Shown here piece after piece: positions 1-9,361 of a stretch of 64,000 bases of DNA. This stretch comes from Rhodomicrobium sp. Az07 (GTDB lineage Bacteria; Pseudomonadota; Alphaproteobacteria; Rhizobiales; Rhodomicrobiaceae). The stretch is from contig NZ_JAHFZG010000004.1 in NCBI RefSeq assembly GCF_018619475.1, forward strand, positions 62,001-126,000, written 5' to 3'. The notes beneath the pieces were generated by a model. It did not search any database. It saw only the letters and a program-made list of their open reading frames with translations, and was not told the DNA's origin. A program made the position numbers and the translations under genes. Within the stretch, counting starts at the first letter, position 1. Every line of letters begins with the position of its first letter.

Positions 1-1046
1 CCGACCTGATGCGAGAAGAACACCACGCCGTAAAGCATCGACAGCCAGCGCGGGCCGAAGAACGTGACGATGAGTCCGCTCGTCAGCGGTACGGTGCCGA
101 GCCACATAAACCCGATCAGGAAGGCATAGATCAGCACCGCCGTTTCGGTCAGCGGCAGATAGATGAGGGCGAGGAAGATCAGCGCGCGGGCGAAGTAGAG
201 CGCCGCGAGCGTCAGATGCTTCGGTGCGATGTCGCCGATCCGGCCGAACGCCCAGGTGCCGAGAATGTTCGCCGCACCGATGATCGTGAGCGCGAGCGCG
301 CCAAGACCGGGGCCGAAACCCTTGTCCGCGAGGAACGCAGGCAGATGCACGCCGATGCCCGCGAGGTGGAAGCCGCAGACGAAGAAACCCGCCGTCAGCA
401 GAAGGAAGCTCCGATAGCGCAGCGCCTCCGACAGAGCGGCGCCGACGCGTTGATCGGAATGCGCGCTCGGGTGCGGGTTGCTGTCGCCGCTCGTCAGCGC
501 GAAGCCGAGAGGAGCGATCAGGGCGGCCGTGATCGCCATGATCCAGAGCGTGGCCGACCAGTCCGTCGCTTCGAGGATCACATGCGCGTAAGGCAAAGCC
601 ATAAATTGGCCGATGGCGCTGCCCATGGTGACGAGGCCGAGTGCTGAAGCGCGGCGTTCCGGCGATGCCGCGCGCGCGACCGCGCCGAAAACGGCCGAAA
701 AGCCCGTCCCCGCGATGCCGATGCCGACAAGGCTTCCCGCGAGCACGAGCTGGCTTCCGCTCGACGCCGTCGCCATGAGCGCAAGGCCGCCCGCATAGAA
801 GATCGTGCCGCCGATCACCACGCGCAGCGAGCCGAACTTGTCCGCGACCGCGCCCGCGAACGGCCCCGCAACGCCCCATACGATATTCATGATCGCCATG
901 GCGAAGGAGAACACCTGCCGGTCGAGGTCGAGATCCTGGCTGATCGGCTTCATGTAGAGGCCGAAGGTCTGCCGTATGCCCATGTTGATGGCGAGCATGA
1001 TGGCCGCGCAGGCGATAAGCAGGGTTACGGTAGGCGCGCGGCGCAT
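1..1046 (-). CDS. MFS transporter, C-terminus cut by window edge
   Basis: Reading from an ATG at 1046 leftward gives 348 uninterrupted codons that run off the window start. The protein opens MRRAPTVTLLIACAAIML and shows about ten hydrophobic segments separated by short basic loops. The loop DKFGSLRV between early helices fits the major facilitator signature (G-x3-D-+ type). The segment SGDSNPHPSAHSDQ looks like the central cytoplasmic loop between the two six-helix halves. The family exports or imports small solutes across the inner membrane; the substrate cannot be read from sequence, though the fold resembles the oxalate/formate antiporter-type branch. The end is missing, so total length is unknown. 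It is divergent from the Nudix gene, with about 210 bases between them. Confidence 0.85.
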   Translation of the reverse strand, partial: MRRAPTVTLLIACAAIMLAINMGIRQTFGLYMKPISQDLDLDRQVFSFAMAIMNIVWGVAGPFAGAVADKFGSLRVVIGGTIFYAGGLALMATASSGSQLVLAGSLVGIGIAGTGFSAVFGAVARAASPERRASALGLVTMGSAIGQFMALPYAHVILEATDWSATLWIMAITAALIAPLGFALTSGDSNPHPSAHSDQRVGAALSEALRYRSFLLLTAGFFVCGFHLAGIGVHLPAFLADKGFGPGLGALALTIIGAANILGTWAFGRIGDIAPKHLTLAALYFARALIFLALIYLPLTETAVLIYAFLIGFMWLGTVPLTSGLIVTFFGPRWLSMLYGVVFFSHQV

Positions 1047-1258
1047 GAGGGTCTCCCGGATCGGTCGCACAGCAAGCCCGAATGGCAGGCGCCCGGCGCG
1101 ATCCGTAGCAATTCCTGAAGCACTTCTACCGCAGGCTCCGGGCAAAGCAAATCATCGCGGTGTGATGCGGTCGGCGCACCGCGCACATGATATGGACACT
1201 TGCCAAGCGCGGCGGCGCGTCGCATGGTCCGGCCAAGCTCAACCATCGACCTCACGCC

Positions 1259-1717
1259 ATGCTCCGCAAATTTCCGATGCGCGTCATCGCCACATACTGG
1301 CGCTTCACGCGAGGTGCAACGCTCGGCGCGCAGGGCGTCGTCATCGACGAAGTCGGCCGCGTGCTTCTTGTGCGCCACGGCTATCGCGCCGGATGGCATT
1401 TTCCCGGCGGCGGCATCGAATGGCGGGAAACCGCCGAGACGGCGCTCGCACGCGAGCTGTTCGAGGAGGCCGGCGTGGTCCTCAGAGGCGCGGCGCGCCT
1501 TCACGGGCTGTTCGCGAATTTCTCCACAATGCCGAACGATCAGGTCGTGCTGTTCGTCGTCCGCGAATGGGAGCGCCCGCGCGTCCCGAAGCCGAACCGC
1601 GAAATCGCTGAAAGCCGGTTCTTTGCGCGAGACGACCTGCCGGAGGGAACGGTCGAGCCCGTGAAGCGGCGGCTCGCAGAAATTTTCGACGGCGCGCAGA
1701 TTGCGCCGATCTGGTAA
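1259..1717 (+). CDS. Nudix hydrolase
   Basis: The 152-residue protein carries a complete Nudix box, GGIEWRETAETALAREL followed by FEEAGV, matching G-x5-E-x7-REU-x-EE-x-G-U. That motif binds the divalent metal used to cleave a nucleoside diphosphate linked to another moiety. I chose the ATG at 1259 (MLRKFPMRV) because Nudix homology begins just after it; an upstream ATG at 1187 would add 24 low-complexity residues. The protein is little more than one Nudix domain. No neighbour hints at a substrate, so function beyond the family is unassigned. It converges with the YggS gene downstream, about 100 bases away. Confidence 0.85.
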   Translation: MLRKFPMRVIATYWRFTRGATLGAQGVVIDEVGRVLLVRHGYRAGWHFPGGGIEWRETAETALARELFEEAGVVLRGAARLHGLFANFSTMPNDQVVLFVVREWERPRVPKPNREIAESRFFARDDLPEGTVEPVKRRLAEIFDGAQIAPIW

Positions 1718-1814
1718 CGGCGTCGCGCTTCCGTGCTCCCTTCGCTGAAAGGGGGCGGATTCATATCGGTGGAAATTCGCCAATCCCCGTTTGGACGCGA
1801 GAGCGCCCGCTCTC

Positions 1815-2504
1815 TCACCGTCCGCCGAATATCGCGGAGCCGACGCGCACAACAGTCGCGCCCGCAGCGATGGCGGCCTCGAAGTCGCCGCTCATGCCCA
1901 TGCTGAGATCGAGCAGCGCGAGTTCCTTCCGCAGCGCCGCCATCCTTTCGAAATAGGGCACGGGATCGTCATCGAACGGCGGAATGCACATCAGCCCCGC
2001 GATGGAAAGGCCGAACTCGCGCTCGCACTGGCGCACGAACGCAGCCGCTTCGTCCGGCGCGACGCCCGCTTTCTGCGGTTCCTCGCCGATATTCACCTGC
2101 ACGAACAGCTTCGGCGCGCGCCCCTGCTTCCGGATTTCCTGCGCCAGCGCCGCCGCGAGTTTCGGACGGTCGACGGTTTCGATGCAGTCGAAGAACGACA
2201 CAGCCTCGCGCGCCTTGTTGGTCTGGATCGGGCCGATGACGTGCAACTCCGCGCGCGGGAATTCCTCGCGCAGCGGCGGCCATTTCCGCATGGCCTCCTG
2301 AATGCGGTTTTCTCCGAAGAGAACGTGCCCCTGCCGAAGCACCGGCCTTATATGCTCGGCGTCGAAGGTTTTCGTCACCGCCACGAGCTTCACGGAGGCC
2401 GGATCGCGCCCCGCATTCTGCGCCGCGCGCCACACACGTTCGCGGATCGAAAGATATGCGTCTTCGATGGCGCAGGAATTGAACGGTTGATCGTCTGTGC
2501 TCAT
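1815..2504 (-). CDS. YggS/PROSC family pyridoxal-phosphate homeostasis protein
   Basis: This 229-residue single-domain protein is the alanine-racemase-N-like PLP carrier. The PLP lysine lies in KLVAVTKT near residue 44, and the family signatures FGENRIQE and HVIGPIQTNK (usually HLIGxLQxNK) follow. The C-terminal SMGMSGDFEAAI and the phosphate-loop-like VRVGSAIFG are present. Members bind PLP and keep its free pool and some amino-acid pools balanced; no catalytic activity is established. It is divergent from leuS with only 87 bases between the start codons, so the two promoters must be packed back to back. Confidence 0.93.
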   Translation of the reverse strand: MSTDDQPFNSCAIEDAYLSIRERVWRAAQNAGRDPASVKLVAVTKTFDAEHIRPVLRQGHVLFGENRIQEAMRKWPPLREEFPRAELHVIGPIQTNKAREAVSFFDCIETVDRPKLAAALAQEIRKQGRAPKLFVQVNIGEEPQKAGVAPDEAAAFVRQCEREFGLSIAGLMCIPPFDDDPVPYFERMAALRKELALLDLSMGMSGDFEAAIAAGATVVRVGSAIFGGR

Positions 2505-2591
2505 GTCGTGCGCTTCTCTTGACCGAGGCTCCCTTTCAACTTCATATCACGCAAACCTTTTTGCCGCGCTTTCGCGCGAGGAACATGATCC

Positions 2592-5204
2592 ATGGCACAG
2601 GAACGCTACAACGCGCCGGAGCGCGAGAAACATTGGCAGCGGATTTGGGAAGAGCAACAGACTTTTCTCACCTCCGCCGACCGCTCCAGGCCCAAATATT
2701 ACGTGCTGGAGATGTTCCCCTATCCCTCCGGGCGCATCCATGTCGGCCACGTCCGCAACTATACGATGGGCGATGTCGTGGCGCGCTACAAGCGCGCGCG
2801 GGGCTTCAACGTGCTCCACCCATTTGGGTGGGATGCGTTCGGCCTCCCGGCGGAGAACGCCGCCATCCAGAAGAACGTCAATCCGCGTGAATGGACCTAC
2901 GACAACATCGAGGCCATGCGCACGCAGTTGAAGCGCATCGGCCTGTCGCTCGACTGGACGCGCGAATTCGCCACCTGCGACCCGGACTATTACCATCAGC
3001 AGCAGCGCATCTTTCAGGCGTTCCACAAGAAGGGCCTCGTCTATCGCAAGAAGAGCAAGGTCAACTGGGATCCGGTGGATCACACAGTGCTCGCGAACGA
3101 GCAGGTGATCGACGGGCGCGGCTGGCGCTCTGGCGCGCTCGTCGAACAGAAAGAGCTGGCGCAGTGGTTCTTCAAGATCACCCACTATGCCGACGACCTC
3201 CTCGACGGCCTCGACACGCTCGACAAGTGGCCCGACAAGGTGCGCCTCATGCAGCGCAACTGGATCGGCAAGAGCCAGGGCCTGCTCATGCGCTTCAACC
3301 TGTCCGGCGAAAAGGTGCCCGCCGATTTCGGCAGCGTGCAGGTGTTCACCACGCGGCCCGACACGATCTTCGGCGCGAGTTTTATCGGCATTTCGCCCGA
3401 GCATCCGCTCGCGAAGGAACTCGCGAAGACGGACGCGAAGCTCGCCGAGTTCATTGAGGATTGTCGGCGTATCGGCACCGCGCAGGAGGACATCGACCGC
3501 GCGGAGAAGAAGGGCTACGACACCGGCATCGTGGCGGCGCATCCGTTCCGCTCGACGACCAAGTTGCCGGTCTATGTGGCGAACTTCATCCTGATGGATT
3601 ACGGCACGGGCGCGATTTTCGGCTGCCCCGCGCACGACCAGCGCGACCTCGACTTCGCGCGGAAATATAAGCTCAAGGTGAAGGCCGTCGTCATTCCGGA
3701 AGGGACCGATCCGGCCGAGTTCAAGGTCGGCGACGAAGCCTACACCGGGCCGGGGCTGCTGCAAAATTCGTCCTTCCTCAACGGCCTGACCGTGGAGGCT
3801 GCCAAGGAAGAAGTTGCGGAGCGTCTCGCCAAGCGCAGCATGGGCGAGAAGAAGACGAGCTTCCGCCTTCGCGACTGGGGCGTGTCGCGTCAGCGCTACT
3901 GGGGCTGTCCGATCCCCGTCATCCATTGCGAAAAATGCGGCGTCGTGCCGGTACCGGACGAGGATCTGCCCGTGCGCCTGCCGGACGATGTGTCGTTCGA
4001 CAAGCCCGGCAACCCGCTGGATCACCACCCCACGTGGAAGCACGTCACATGCCCCACTTGCGGCGGCAAGGCGACGCGTGAAACGGATACGTTCGACACC
4101 TTCGTCGATAGCTCATGGTACTTCGCGCGCTTCACTGCGCCACACGCCGCCGAGCCGGTGGAAAGCGCGGAGGCGGATTACTGGCTGCCGGTCGATCAGT
4201 ATATCGGCGGCGTCGAGCACGCGATCCTGCATCTTCTCTATGCGCGGTTCTTTACGCGCGCGATGAGGGATTGCGGCTATCTCGGCCTTGCAGAGCCTTT
4301 CAACGCGCTGTTCACGCAGGGCATGGTGCTGCACGAAACCTATTTCGATGACAAGCAGAACTGGCTCGCCCCGGACGAGGTTACGATCGAAACCGAGAAC
4401 GGCGTGCGCAAGGCGTTCCGCCTTGAAGGAGCGCGTGAGCCGGTCAGCATCGGCAGCATCGAAAAGATGTCGAAATCCAAGAAGAACACCATCGACCCCG
4501 ATCTCTTCACGCAGCATTACGGCGCCGATGTTGCGCGCTGGTTCGTGCTGTCCGACAGCCCGCCGGAGCGCGATGTGGTGTGGACCGAGGAAGGCGTGCA
4601 GGGTGCGTGGCGCTTCACGCAGCGCGTCTGGCGGCTTCTGAACGAGGCGGAGCCGAGGCTTGCGCCTCTCGATGCAAAGGCGCCCGCCACGTTCTCCGCG
4701 CCCGCTCAAGCCTTGCGCCGCGCCGCGCACAAGGGCCTTGCCGCCGTCGCCGAGGAAATCGAGGGTCTGCGCTTCAACCGCGCCATCGCGGCGGTCTATG
4801 AGTTCGCGAATGCGCTGCAAGCCGCGCTTCAGGACAAGGCCACGGCGGGCGACGAAAGCTTCGGCTTCGCGCTGCGCGAGGCAAGCGTGTTCTTCATGCA
4901 CATGATCAATCCGATCATGCCGCACCTCGCCGAAGAGGGCTATTCGCTGCTTGGCTACAACACGCTTCTCGCAAACGAACCTTGGCCGGAGGTTGAGCGA
5001 AGCTTGCTCGTTGACGATACCGTAACCATTGCCGTACAGGTGAACGGGAAGCGCCGTGACGAGATCGTGGTGCCGCGCAACGCGGATCGCGCGGATCTCG
5101 AAGCGGCAGCGCTTCGCCTCGAAAGCGTCACTCGGGCAGTGGACGGTAGGCCGATCAAAAAGGTGATCGTGGTTCCCGAAAGGATCGTCAATGTCGTGGC
5201 TTGA
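2592..5204 (+). CDS. leuS: Leucyl-tRNA synthetase
   Basis: This 870-residue class I aminoacyl-tRNA synthetase charges tRNA-Leu in the cytoplasm. The HIGH-type motif is HVGH at residues 50-53 within [15 protein letters not shown], and KMSKS is at 625-629. The inserted CP1 editing domain is recognisable by the T-rich [11 protein letters not shown] segment and GCPAHDQRD. Two CxxC pairs (CEKCG, CPTCGG) lie in the zinc-like insertion before the KMSKS domain. Length is normal for bacterial LeuRS. The stop overlaps the lptE start by 14 bases, implying translational coupling, an arrangement (leuS-lptE-holA) common in Proteobacteria. Confidence 0.98.
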   Translation: MAQERYNAPEREKHWQRIWEEQQTFLTSADRSRPKYYVLEMFPYPSGRIHVGHVRNYTMGDVVARYKRARGFNVLHPFGWDAFGLPAENAAIQKNVNPREWTYDNIEAMRTQLKRIGLSLDWTREFATCDPDYYHQQQRIFQAFHKKGLVYRKKSKVNWDPVDHTVLANEQVIDGRGWRSGALVEQKELAQWFFKITHYADDLLDGLDTLDKWPDKVRLMQRNWIGKSQGLLMRFNLSGEKVPADFGSVQVFTTRPDTIFGASFIGISPEHPLAKELAKTDAKLAEFIEDCRRIGTAQEDIDRAEKKGYDTGIVAAHPFRSTTKLPVYVANFILMDYGTGAIFGCPAHDQRDLDFARKYKLKVKAVVIPEGTDPAEFKVGDEAYTGPGLLQNSSFLNGLTVEAAKEEVAERLAKRSMGEKKTSFRLRDWGVSRQRYWGCPIPVIHCEKCGVVPVPDEDLPVRLPDDVSFDKPGNPLDHHPTWKHVTCPTCGGKATRETDTFDTFVDSSWYFARFTAPHAAEPVESAEADYWLPVDQYIGGVEHAILHLLYARFFTRAMRDCGYLGLAEPFNALFTQGMVLHETYFDDKQNWLAPDEVTIETENGVRKAFRLEGAREPVSIGSIEKMSKSKKNTIDPDLFTQHYGADVARWFVLSDSPPERDVVWTEEGVQGAWRFTQRVWRLLNEAEPRLAPLDAKAPATFSAPAQALRRAAHKGLAAVAEEIEGLRFNRAIAAVYEFANALQAALQDKATAGDESFGFALREASVFFMHMINPIMPHLAEEGYSLLGYNTLLANEPWPEVERSLLVDDTVTIAVQVNGKRRDEIVVPRNADRADLEAAALRLESVTRAVDGRPIKKVIVVPERIVNVVA

Positions 5205-5757
5205 AATCTCGAAAAGCGGCAAGCGGCTTCGCAGGGGGGCAGGATTTGCCGTGATCGCGGGTTTCCTCGCTTTCGGTTCAGCCGGGTGCGGGTTTCATCC
5301 GATGTACGGGACGCCGACAGCGGGCGGACAGTCTCTTGTCGACACAATGAAGCGCGTCGATATCGCGACCATTCCGAGCCGCACGGGCCAGAAACTGCGC
5401 AATGAGCTTCTCTTCGGCACGACCGGAGGCGGCGGCACGCTACCGCCCGTCTACCGCCTCGACATCGCGCTGCGCGAAAGCTACCGCAACACGCTCGTCA
5501 CGCAGGCGGGCAATCCGACGGGCCGTATCCTTCAGCTCGACGCAGAGTTCCGCCTCGTTCGCCTCGCGGATAATGAAACCGTGTTCAAGGGCGCAAGCAC
5601 GTCCGAAGCGGCCTACGACCTTGCGGGTTCGACGGGCAACGCCGGCTCTGTCTACGGCGATACGCGCGCTGCGCTCGACGCGCAGAACCGCGCCGCCCGT
5701 TCACTCGCCGACACGCTGAAGACGCGCCTCGCCGCTTATCTCTCGCGCGACGCTTAG
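5191..5757 (+). CDS. lptE: LPS-assembly lipoprotein LptE
   Basis: The 188-residue protein has a basic N-terminus, a hydrophobic stretch (residues 18-31) and a lipobox ending SAGC, so Cys33 should be lipidated after signal peptidase II cleavage. The mature start GFHPMYG is the usual alphaproteobacterial LptE signature. LptE is the outer-membrane plug of the LptD translocon that inserts lipopolysaccharide. The start lies inside the end of leuS, and holA follows after about 200 bases. The low-complexity region around residues 75-80 ([10 protein letters not shown]) is a likely surface loop. Assignment rests on lipobox, leading motif, length and position. Confidence 0.9.
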   Translation: MSWLEISKSGKRLRRGAGFAVIAGFLAFGSAGCGFHPMYGTPTAGGQSLVDTMKRVDIATIPSRTGQKLRNELLFGTTGGGGTLPPVYRLDIALRESYRNTLVTQAGNPTGRILQLDAEFRLVRLADNETVFKGASTSEAAYDLAGSTGNAGSVYGDTRAALDAQNRAARSLADTLKTRLAAYLSRDA

Positions 5758-5838
5758 GCTTTTACCGCTATCGGTCGCAGCAAGCGGGTTGACGGGTGCG
5801 CCCTGCTCGCGGAAATTCGCGACTGAAGCTCGATTCTT

Positions 5839-5942
5839 CAGCATCGTGCCGTAAATCAGACGCCGCGCGCCGCTGCGAGTTTCGGTTGTCGATCAGCTTC
5901 TCTTTGCCGAATCGAGTTCGGTTCAACGCATGCTGATCTAAC
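5839..5942. repeat. Dispersed intergenic repeat, copy A
   Basis: Between lptE and holA lies a sequence that recurs at 52217-52318 in the same orientation. Shared blocks include TCGTGCCG-AAATCAGACG (one mismatch) and TTGTCGATCAGCTT. The right half contains an imperfect inverted repeat ending GATCAGC ... GCTGATC. Neither copy is inside a protein-coding gene. It resembles a small non-autonomous or structured repeat; its function is unknown. Confidence 0.65.
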
Positions 5943-5960
5943 CGGGCCGAAAGTCTAGCC

Positions 5961-6995
5961 ATGGTCGCGCCAGGCGCCGCATCGCTCGCCAATTTCCTCG
6001 CCGCCCCGCAGCCTGCGGTGCGCGGCTTCCTGTTCTATGGCTCGGACGCGCTCCAGATCGCGGCGCGCGCCGACGCCTTGAGCCACGTGCTTCTGAAAAA
6101 GCTTGGGCCGGACGCGGAACTCGTCCGCCTGCATGACACGGACCTTGCCGCCGATCCCGACCGCGTCATCGTGGAATTGACGACGCATTCGCTGTTCGGT
6201 GGAACGCGCATCGTCTGGCTGACCTCGCTGCCCGCGAAGGCGCAGGCAATCGTGCAGGATGCCGTCGCGCGACCCATCGACGGCGCGTTCCTCATCGCGC
6301 AAGCGCCGGACATGAAGAAGAGCCACAAGCTCGCGCAAAGCTTCGAGGCCGCGCCCTATCTCGCGGCAATCGCGTGCTACGGCGAGGATCACGACAGCGT
6401 CACAGCGGCGATCCGCCAGCAGGTCGTCGAGGCCGGATACGAGATCGATGGCGAAGCGGCGGCGCTCGTGGCTTCGCGCTGCGATTTTTCGGCGCTGCTT
6501 GCGCGCTCGGAAACCGGGAAGCTCATCACCTATGCGGGCGAGGACCGCCGCATCACCGCCGCGCAGGTTGAAGACTGCCTGAACGATCAGCAAACGGCGG
6601 GGCTGTCCGACATCGTGGATGCGGCGCTCGACGGGGACGGCCGCAAGGCGATCCAAGCATTCGAGCGCTATATGGCGGCGGAAGCGAATGTGTCGCCCGT
6701 CTTCGTCGTGCTCGCGTCGAGTCTGCTTCGCCTCTACGCGCTGCGGGCCGCCGTCGACGCGGGCGCGTCGCCGATGCAGGCGATCAAGGATCTGCGCCCG
6801 CCGGTATTTTACAAACAACAGGATGCGCTCGCGGGTCAGCTTCGCAAATGGACCATCCCGGCGCTGGCCGCGCGGCTGGACGACCTCAACGTCGCGCTGC
6901 GCGATACGCGCCTGAAACCCGCGCTCGCCGAAGATATCGCCGCGCGCTTTCTGCTCACCGTCGCGAAGGAAGCGCGCGCCGCAAGCCGCCGATAG
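5961..6995 (+). CDS. holA: DNA polymerase III delta subunit
   Basis: The 344-residue protein matches HolA, the clamp-loader subunit that opens the beta sliding clamp. Typical points are the N-terminal segment RGFLFYGSDALQIAARA (nucleotide-fold start without a working Walker A), the LVRLHDTDLAADPDRVI region, and the C-terminal collar helices with LRKWTIPALAARLDDLNVALRDT. It follows lptE, as in many alphaproteobacteria, but with a repeat element in the 203-base gap, so it may have its own promoter. The start ATG at 5961 gives a usual N-terminus. Confidence 0.93.
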   Translation: MVAPGAASLANFLAAPQPAVRGFLFYGSDALQIAARADALSHVLLKKLGPDAELVRLHDTDLAADPDRVIVELTTHSLFGGTRIVWLTSLPAKAQAIVQDAVARPIDGAFLIAQAPDMKKSHKLAQSFEAAPYLAAIACYGEDHDSVTAAIRQQVVEAGYEIDGEAAALVASRCDFSALLARSETGKLITYAGEDRRITAAQVEDCLNDQQTAGLSDIVDAALDGDGRKAIQAFERYMAAEANVSPVFVVLASSLLRLYALRAAVDAGASPMQAIKDLRPPVFYKQQDALAGQLRKWTIPALAARLDDLNVALRDTRLKPALAEDIAARFLLTVAKEARAASRR

Positions 6996-7028
6996 CCCGA
7001 AGCGCCGCCGCGTCCGCAAGGAGCAAGC

Positions 7029-8285
7029 ATGTCATCTCAATCGCCGATCTGGCACCCGTTCACGCAACACGCGCTTCAGCCCGTCATGACGAAGGTCGCG
7101 CGGAGCGAGGGCGCATCGCTCGAAACCGAGGATGGCCGATGCATCTATGACGGCATCGCGTCCTGGTGGGTGATCACGCACGGGCACAATTATCCGCCCA
7201 TCGTGGATGCGATCCGCGCGCAGGCGGGGGTGCTGGATCAGCTCATTTTCGCGGGTTTCACGCACGAACCGGCGGAGGAGGTCGCGCGGGGGCTTGTCAA
7301 GATCGCGCCGGAGGGCCTCGAACACGTCTTCTTCTCGGATAGCGGCTCGACGGCCGTGGAAGTGGCGCTGAAGATGGCGCTGGGGTTCTTCGTCCATCGC
7401 GGCGAGAAGCGGACGCGCGTCGTTGCGCTGGAGCACGCCTATCACGGCGACACCATCGGCTGCATGTCGGTTGGCGCGCGCGGCGTGTTCAACGATCCTT
7501 ACGGGCCGCTGCTGTTCGAGGTGGAGCGCATCCCCTATCCCGCACCGGGCTGCAAGCAGGAGGCGTTCGACGCTTTCGAAGCCGTGTGCCGCCGCGATCC
7601 GCCCGCCGCGATCATCGTGGAACCGCTGATTCTCGGCTCTGGCGGCATGCTCTTTTATACGCCGGACGCGCTGCGCGAGCTTCACCGCATTGCGCGAGCC
7701 CACGGCGTGCTGTTTATCGCGGACGAGGTGATGACCGGGTTTGGCCGCACCGGCACGCTTTTCGCCTGCGAGCAGGCGGGCATCGCGCCCGACATCATGT
7801 GTCTCGCGAAGGGGCTGACGGGCGGCGCGATTCCGCTCGCCGTGACGCTCGCCACGCGCGAAATTTTCGAGGCGCATTATTCGCCGGACCGCGCGCGCAT
7901 GTTTTTCCATTCGAGTTCGTTCACGGCGAACCCCATCGCTTGCGCCGCCGCCGCCGCAAATTTGCGGGTCTGGCGCGAGGAGCCGGTGCGAGAGCGTATC
8001 GCGGGCCTCGTCGCGGCGCAGGCGGAGCGTGTCGCGCGGCTGGCGGGGCATCACGCTTTCAACGACGCGCGCAGCCTCGGCACCATCGCGGCGATGAACC
8101 TTCGCGTGAAGGATGCGGGATACCTCGCGGGCGTCGCGCCGAAGCTGATGGATTTTTTCCTGTCGCGCGGCCTGTTGCTGCGTCCGCTCGGCAACACGAT
8201 CTACATCATGCCGCCCTATTGCACGACGCCTGCCGAACTCGATGCGGTTTATGCCGCCATCGAGGAAGCCGCCGCGCTGGTGTGA
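7029..8285 (+). CDS. bioA: Adenosylmethionine-8-amino-7-oxononanoate aminotransferase
   Basis: This 418-residue class III aminotransferase carries the BioA-specific N-terminus WHPFTQ and the IASWWVITHGHNYP segment, where the paired tryptophans mark BioA rather than other class III enzymes. The PLP-binding lysine is in CLAKGLTGG, preceded by the ADEVMTGFGRTGT signature. It transfers an amino group from S-adenosylmethionine to KAPA to make DAPA in biotin synthesis. No other bio gene lies nearby, so bioA is isolated from bioBFD here. It starts 33 bases after holA, with AGGAG six bases upstream, and may be co-transcribed. Confidence 0.95.
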   Translation: MSSQSPIWHPFTQHALQPVMTKVARSEGASLETEDGRCIYDGIASWWVITHGHNYPPIVDAIRAQAGVLDQLIFAGFTHEPAEEVARGLVKIAPEGLEHVFFSDSGSTAVEVALKMALGFFVHRGEKRTRVVALEHAYHGDTIGCMSVGARGVFNDPYGPLLFEVERIPYPAPGCKQEAFDAFEAVCRRDPPAAIIVEPLILGSGGMLFYTPDALRELHRIARAHGVLFIADEVMTGFGRTGTLFACEQAGIAPDIMCLAKGLTGGAIPLAVTLATREIFEAHYSPDRARMFFHSSSFTANPIACAAAAANLRVWREEPVRERIAGLVAAQAERVARLAGHHAFNDARSLGTIAAMNLRVKDAGYLAGVAPKLMDFFLSRGLLLRPLGNTIYIMPPYCTTPAELDAVYAAIEEAAALV

Positions 8286-8305
8286 GGTGAAGACAGGCGA
8301 ACGTT

Positions 8306-8992
8306 CTACCGCAGGTCGAGTTCGCCGAGCATTACCGCGAGACTTTCGCAGAAAGCCGGGACGAGACAGCGATCCGCCGCAATGTCGCTTGTTGTCCGAT
8401 AGCCGGTGAGCGACGGCTGGCGGTGAATTCGCGTTTCGAGCTTGACCGCGTGGATCACCCAAAGCTCCGGGATGCCGAACATCGCATAGAGCGCCGCCTT
8501 GCGGCCGATGTCGTAAGCGTAGCTCGTATCCGCGATTTCCACCACCAGATGCGCCGTCTCAGCGCTCAGGCCCGCGATGCCGGTTTCCCTGTCGAAAAAC
8601 ACGAAGTCGGGTTCGAGATAGGTGTCGGACGCGAGCCGCAAGGTGGTTTCCGGCACGAAACGCAGATGATCGGGCGTTCTGCGCGCCCAATGCCAGTTCA
8701 ACGCGGCCTTCACAACCTCGTGGTGGTTCCCCTTCGGGGTCATCGGCACGACATCTCCACCGATCAGCTCGATGCGCTCATCCTCGCCGAGGATGCCTGC
8801 GGCCGTCATCTTCTCCAGTTCGTCGAGCGTGAAGCGCCGCCTCAGCATCCCCTCGGCTGCCTGGGTCGTTCGATCCTGTGGCTCTTTCGGCAAAGCTCTT
8901 ATCGTCATCAAATGATGATACCGCATTTGTCGATCATCGCCAATGGCGCTCCGATCCGCGTCGTCGCGAAGAGATACTGTAACTTCTTTCAT
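8306..8992 (-). CDS. Uma2 family (DUF820) restriction-endonuclease-fold protein
   Basis: The 228-residue product contains the Uma2 PD-(D/E)xK-like core: EPDFVFFD (the D), LVVEIADTSYAYD (E then D) and IGRKAALYAMFGIPELWVI (K, then the usual GVxExWvvd pattern). FTLDELEKM and DERIELIGGDVVPM form the common N-terminal part. Members have a nuclease fold, but their biological role is undefined; they are abundant in cyanobacteria and patchy in proteobacteria, so transfer is possible. The start is uncertain: ATG 8992 has GGAG ten bases upstream, ATG 8908 sits closer to the domain, and ATG 9031 is also in frame. It converges with bioA. Confidence 0.8.
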   Translation of the reverse strand: MKEVTVSLRDDADRSAIGDDRQMRYHHLMTIRALPKEPQDRTTQAAEGMLRRRFTLDELEKMTAAGILGEDERIELIGGDVVPMTPKGNHHEVVKAALNWHWARRTPDHLRFVPETTLRLASDTYLEPDFVFFDRETGIAGLSAETAHLVVEIADTSYAYDIGRKAALYAMFGIPELWVIHAVKLETRIHRQPSLTGYRTTSDIAADRCLVPAFCESLAVMLGELDLR

Positions 8993-9361
8993 ACAGGTTT
9001 CGCTCCGGTTGGCGGGCCGTGTGTCCGACATCTGAACGCTTCTGGCTTGATTTATCGGGCGCGGTTGCGCATTACAAGCTTGATATCCGAATCCTGGAGA
9101 TGGCGATGGAAGCGACTGACCAAGGGAAGGGTTGCGGAAAAAGCACGCATTTGCAGGGAATGTCCTCTCTGGTTGAAACCGGTAAAAAGCAAGACATCGC
9201 GGCGAGTTAGGGCGAGGAAAACTCTCGCGCGGGCTTGATTGTCAGAGCGGAAAGGATCGATGCGCCGCTATGGTGCAACTGTTCTACCCTTGAAGGATCG
9301 ATTTTTCCCGCCGACTTGATAGCCCTCCAGGCCACGGCCTCAGGAACAAGATCACATCTCA
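8993..9361. other. Non-coding region upstream of topA with a 10-bp direct repeat
   Basis: No convincing gene lies in these 369 bases between the divergent Uma2 and topA genes. A possible 63-codon frame at 9019-9210 has no recognisable domain. The decamer AAGGATCGAT occurs twice on the same strand, at 9252-9261 and 9293-9302, 41 bases apart or about four helical turns. I could not define a sigma-70 promoter, though topA must be expressed from here. Confidence 0.5.

Noticed and set aside
1025-1852. A 275-codon minus-strand frame covering the Nudix gene
   Set aside because: The plus-strand Nudix box is complete; the minus frame spans an intergenic region and has no motif.
2547-4043. A 498-codon antisense frame over leuS
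   Set aside because: leuS motifs are unambiguous on the plus strand, and the antisense product has no recognisable family.
9019-9210. A 63-codon plus-strand frame upstream of topA
   Set aside because: No ribosome-binding site of note, no family resemblance and no operon context; it may be chance.
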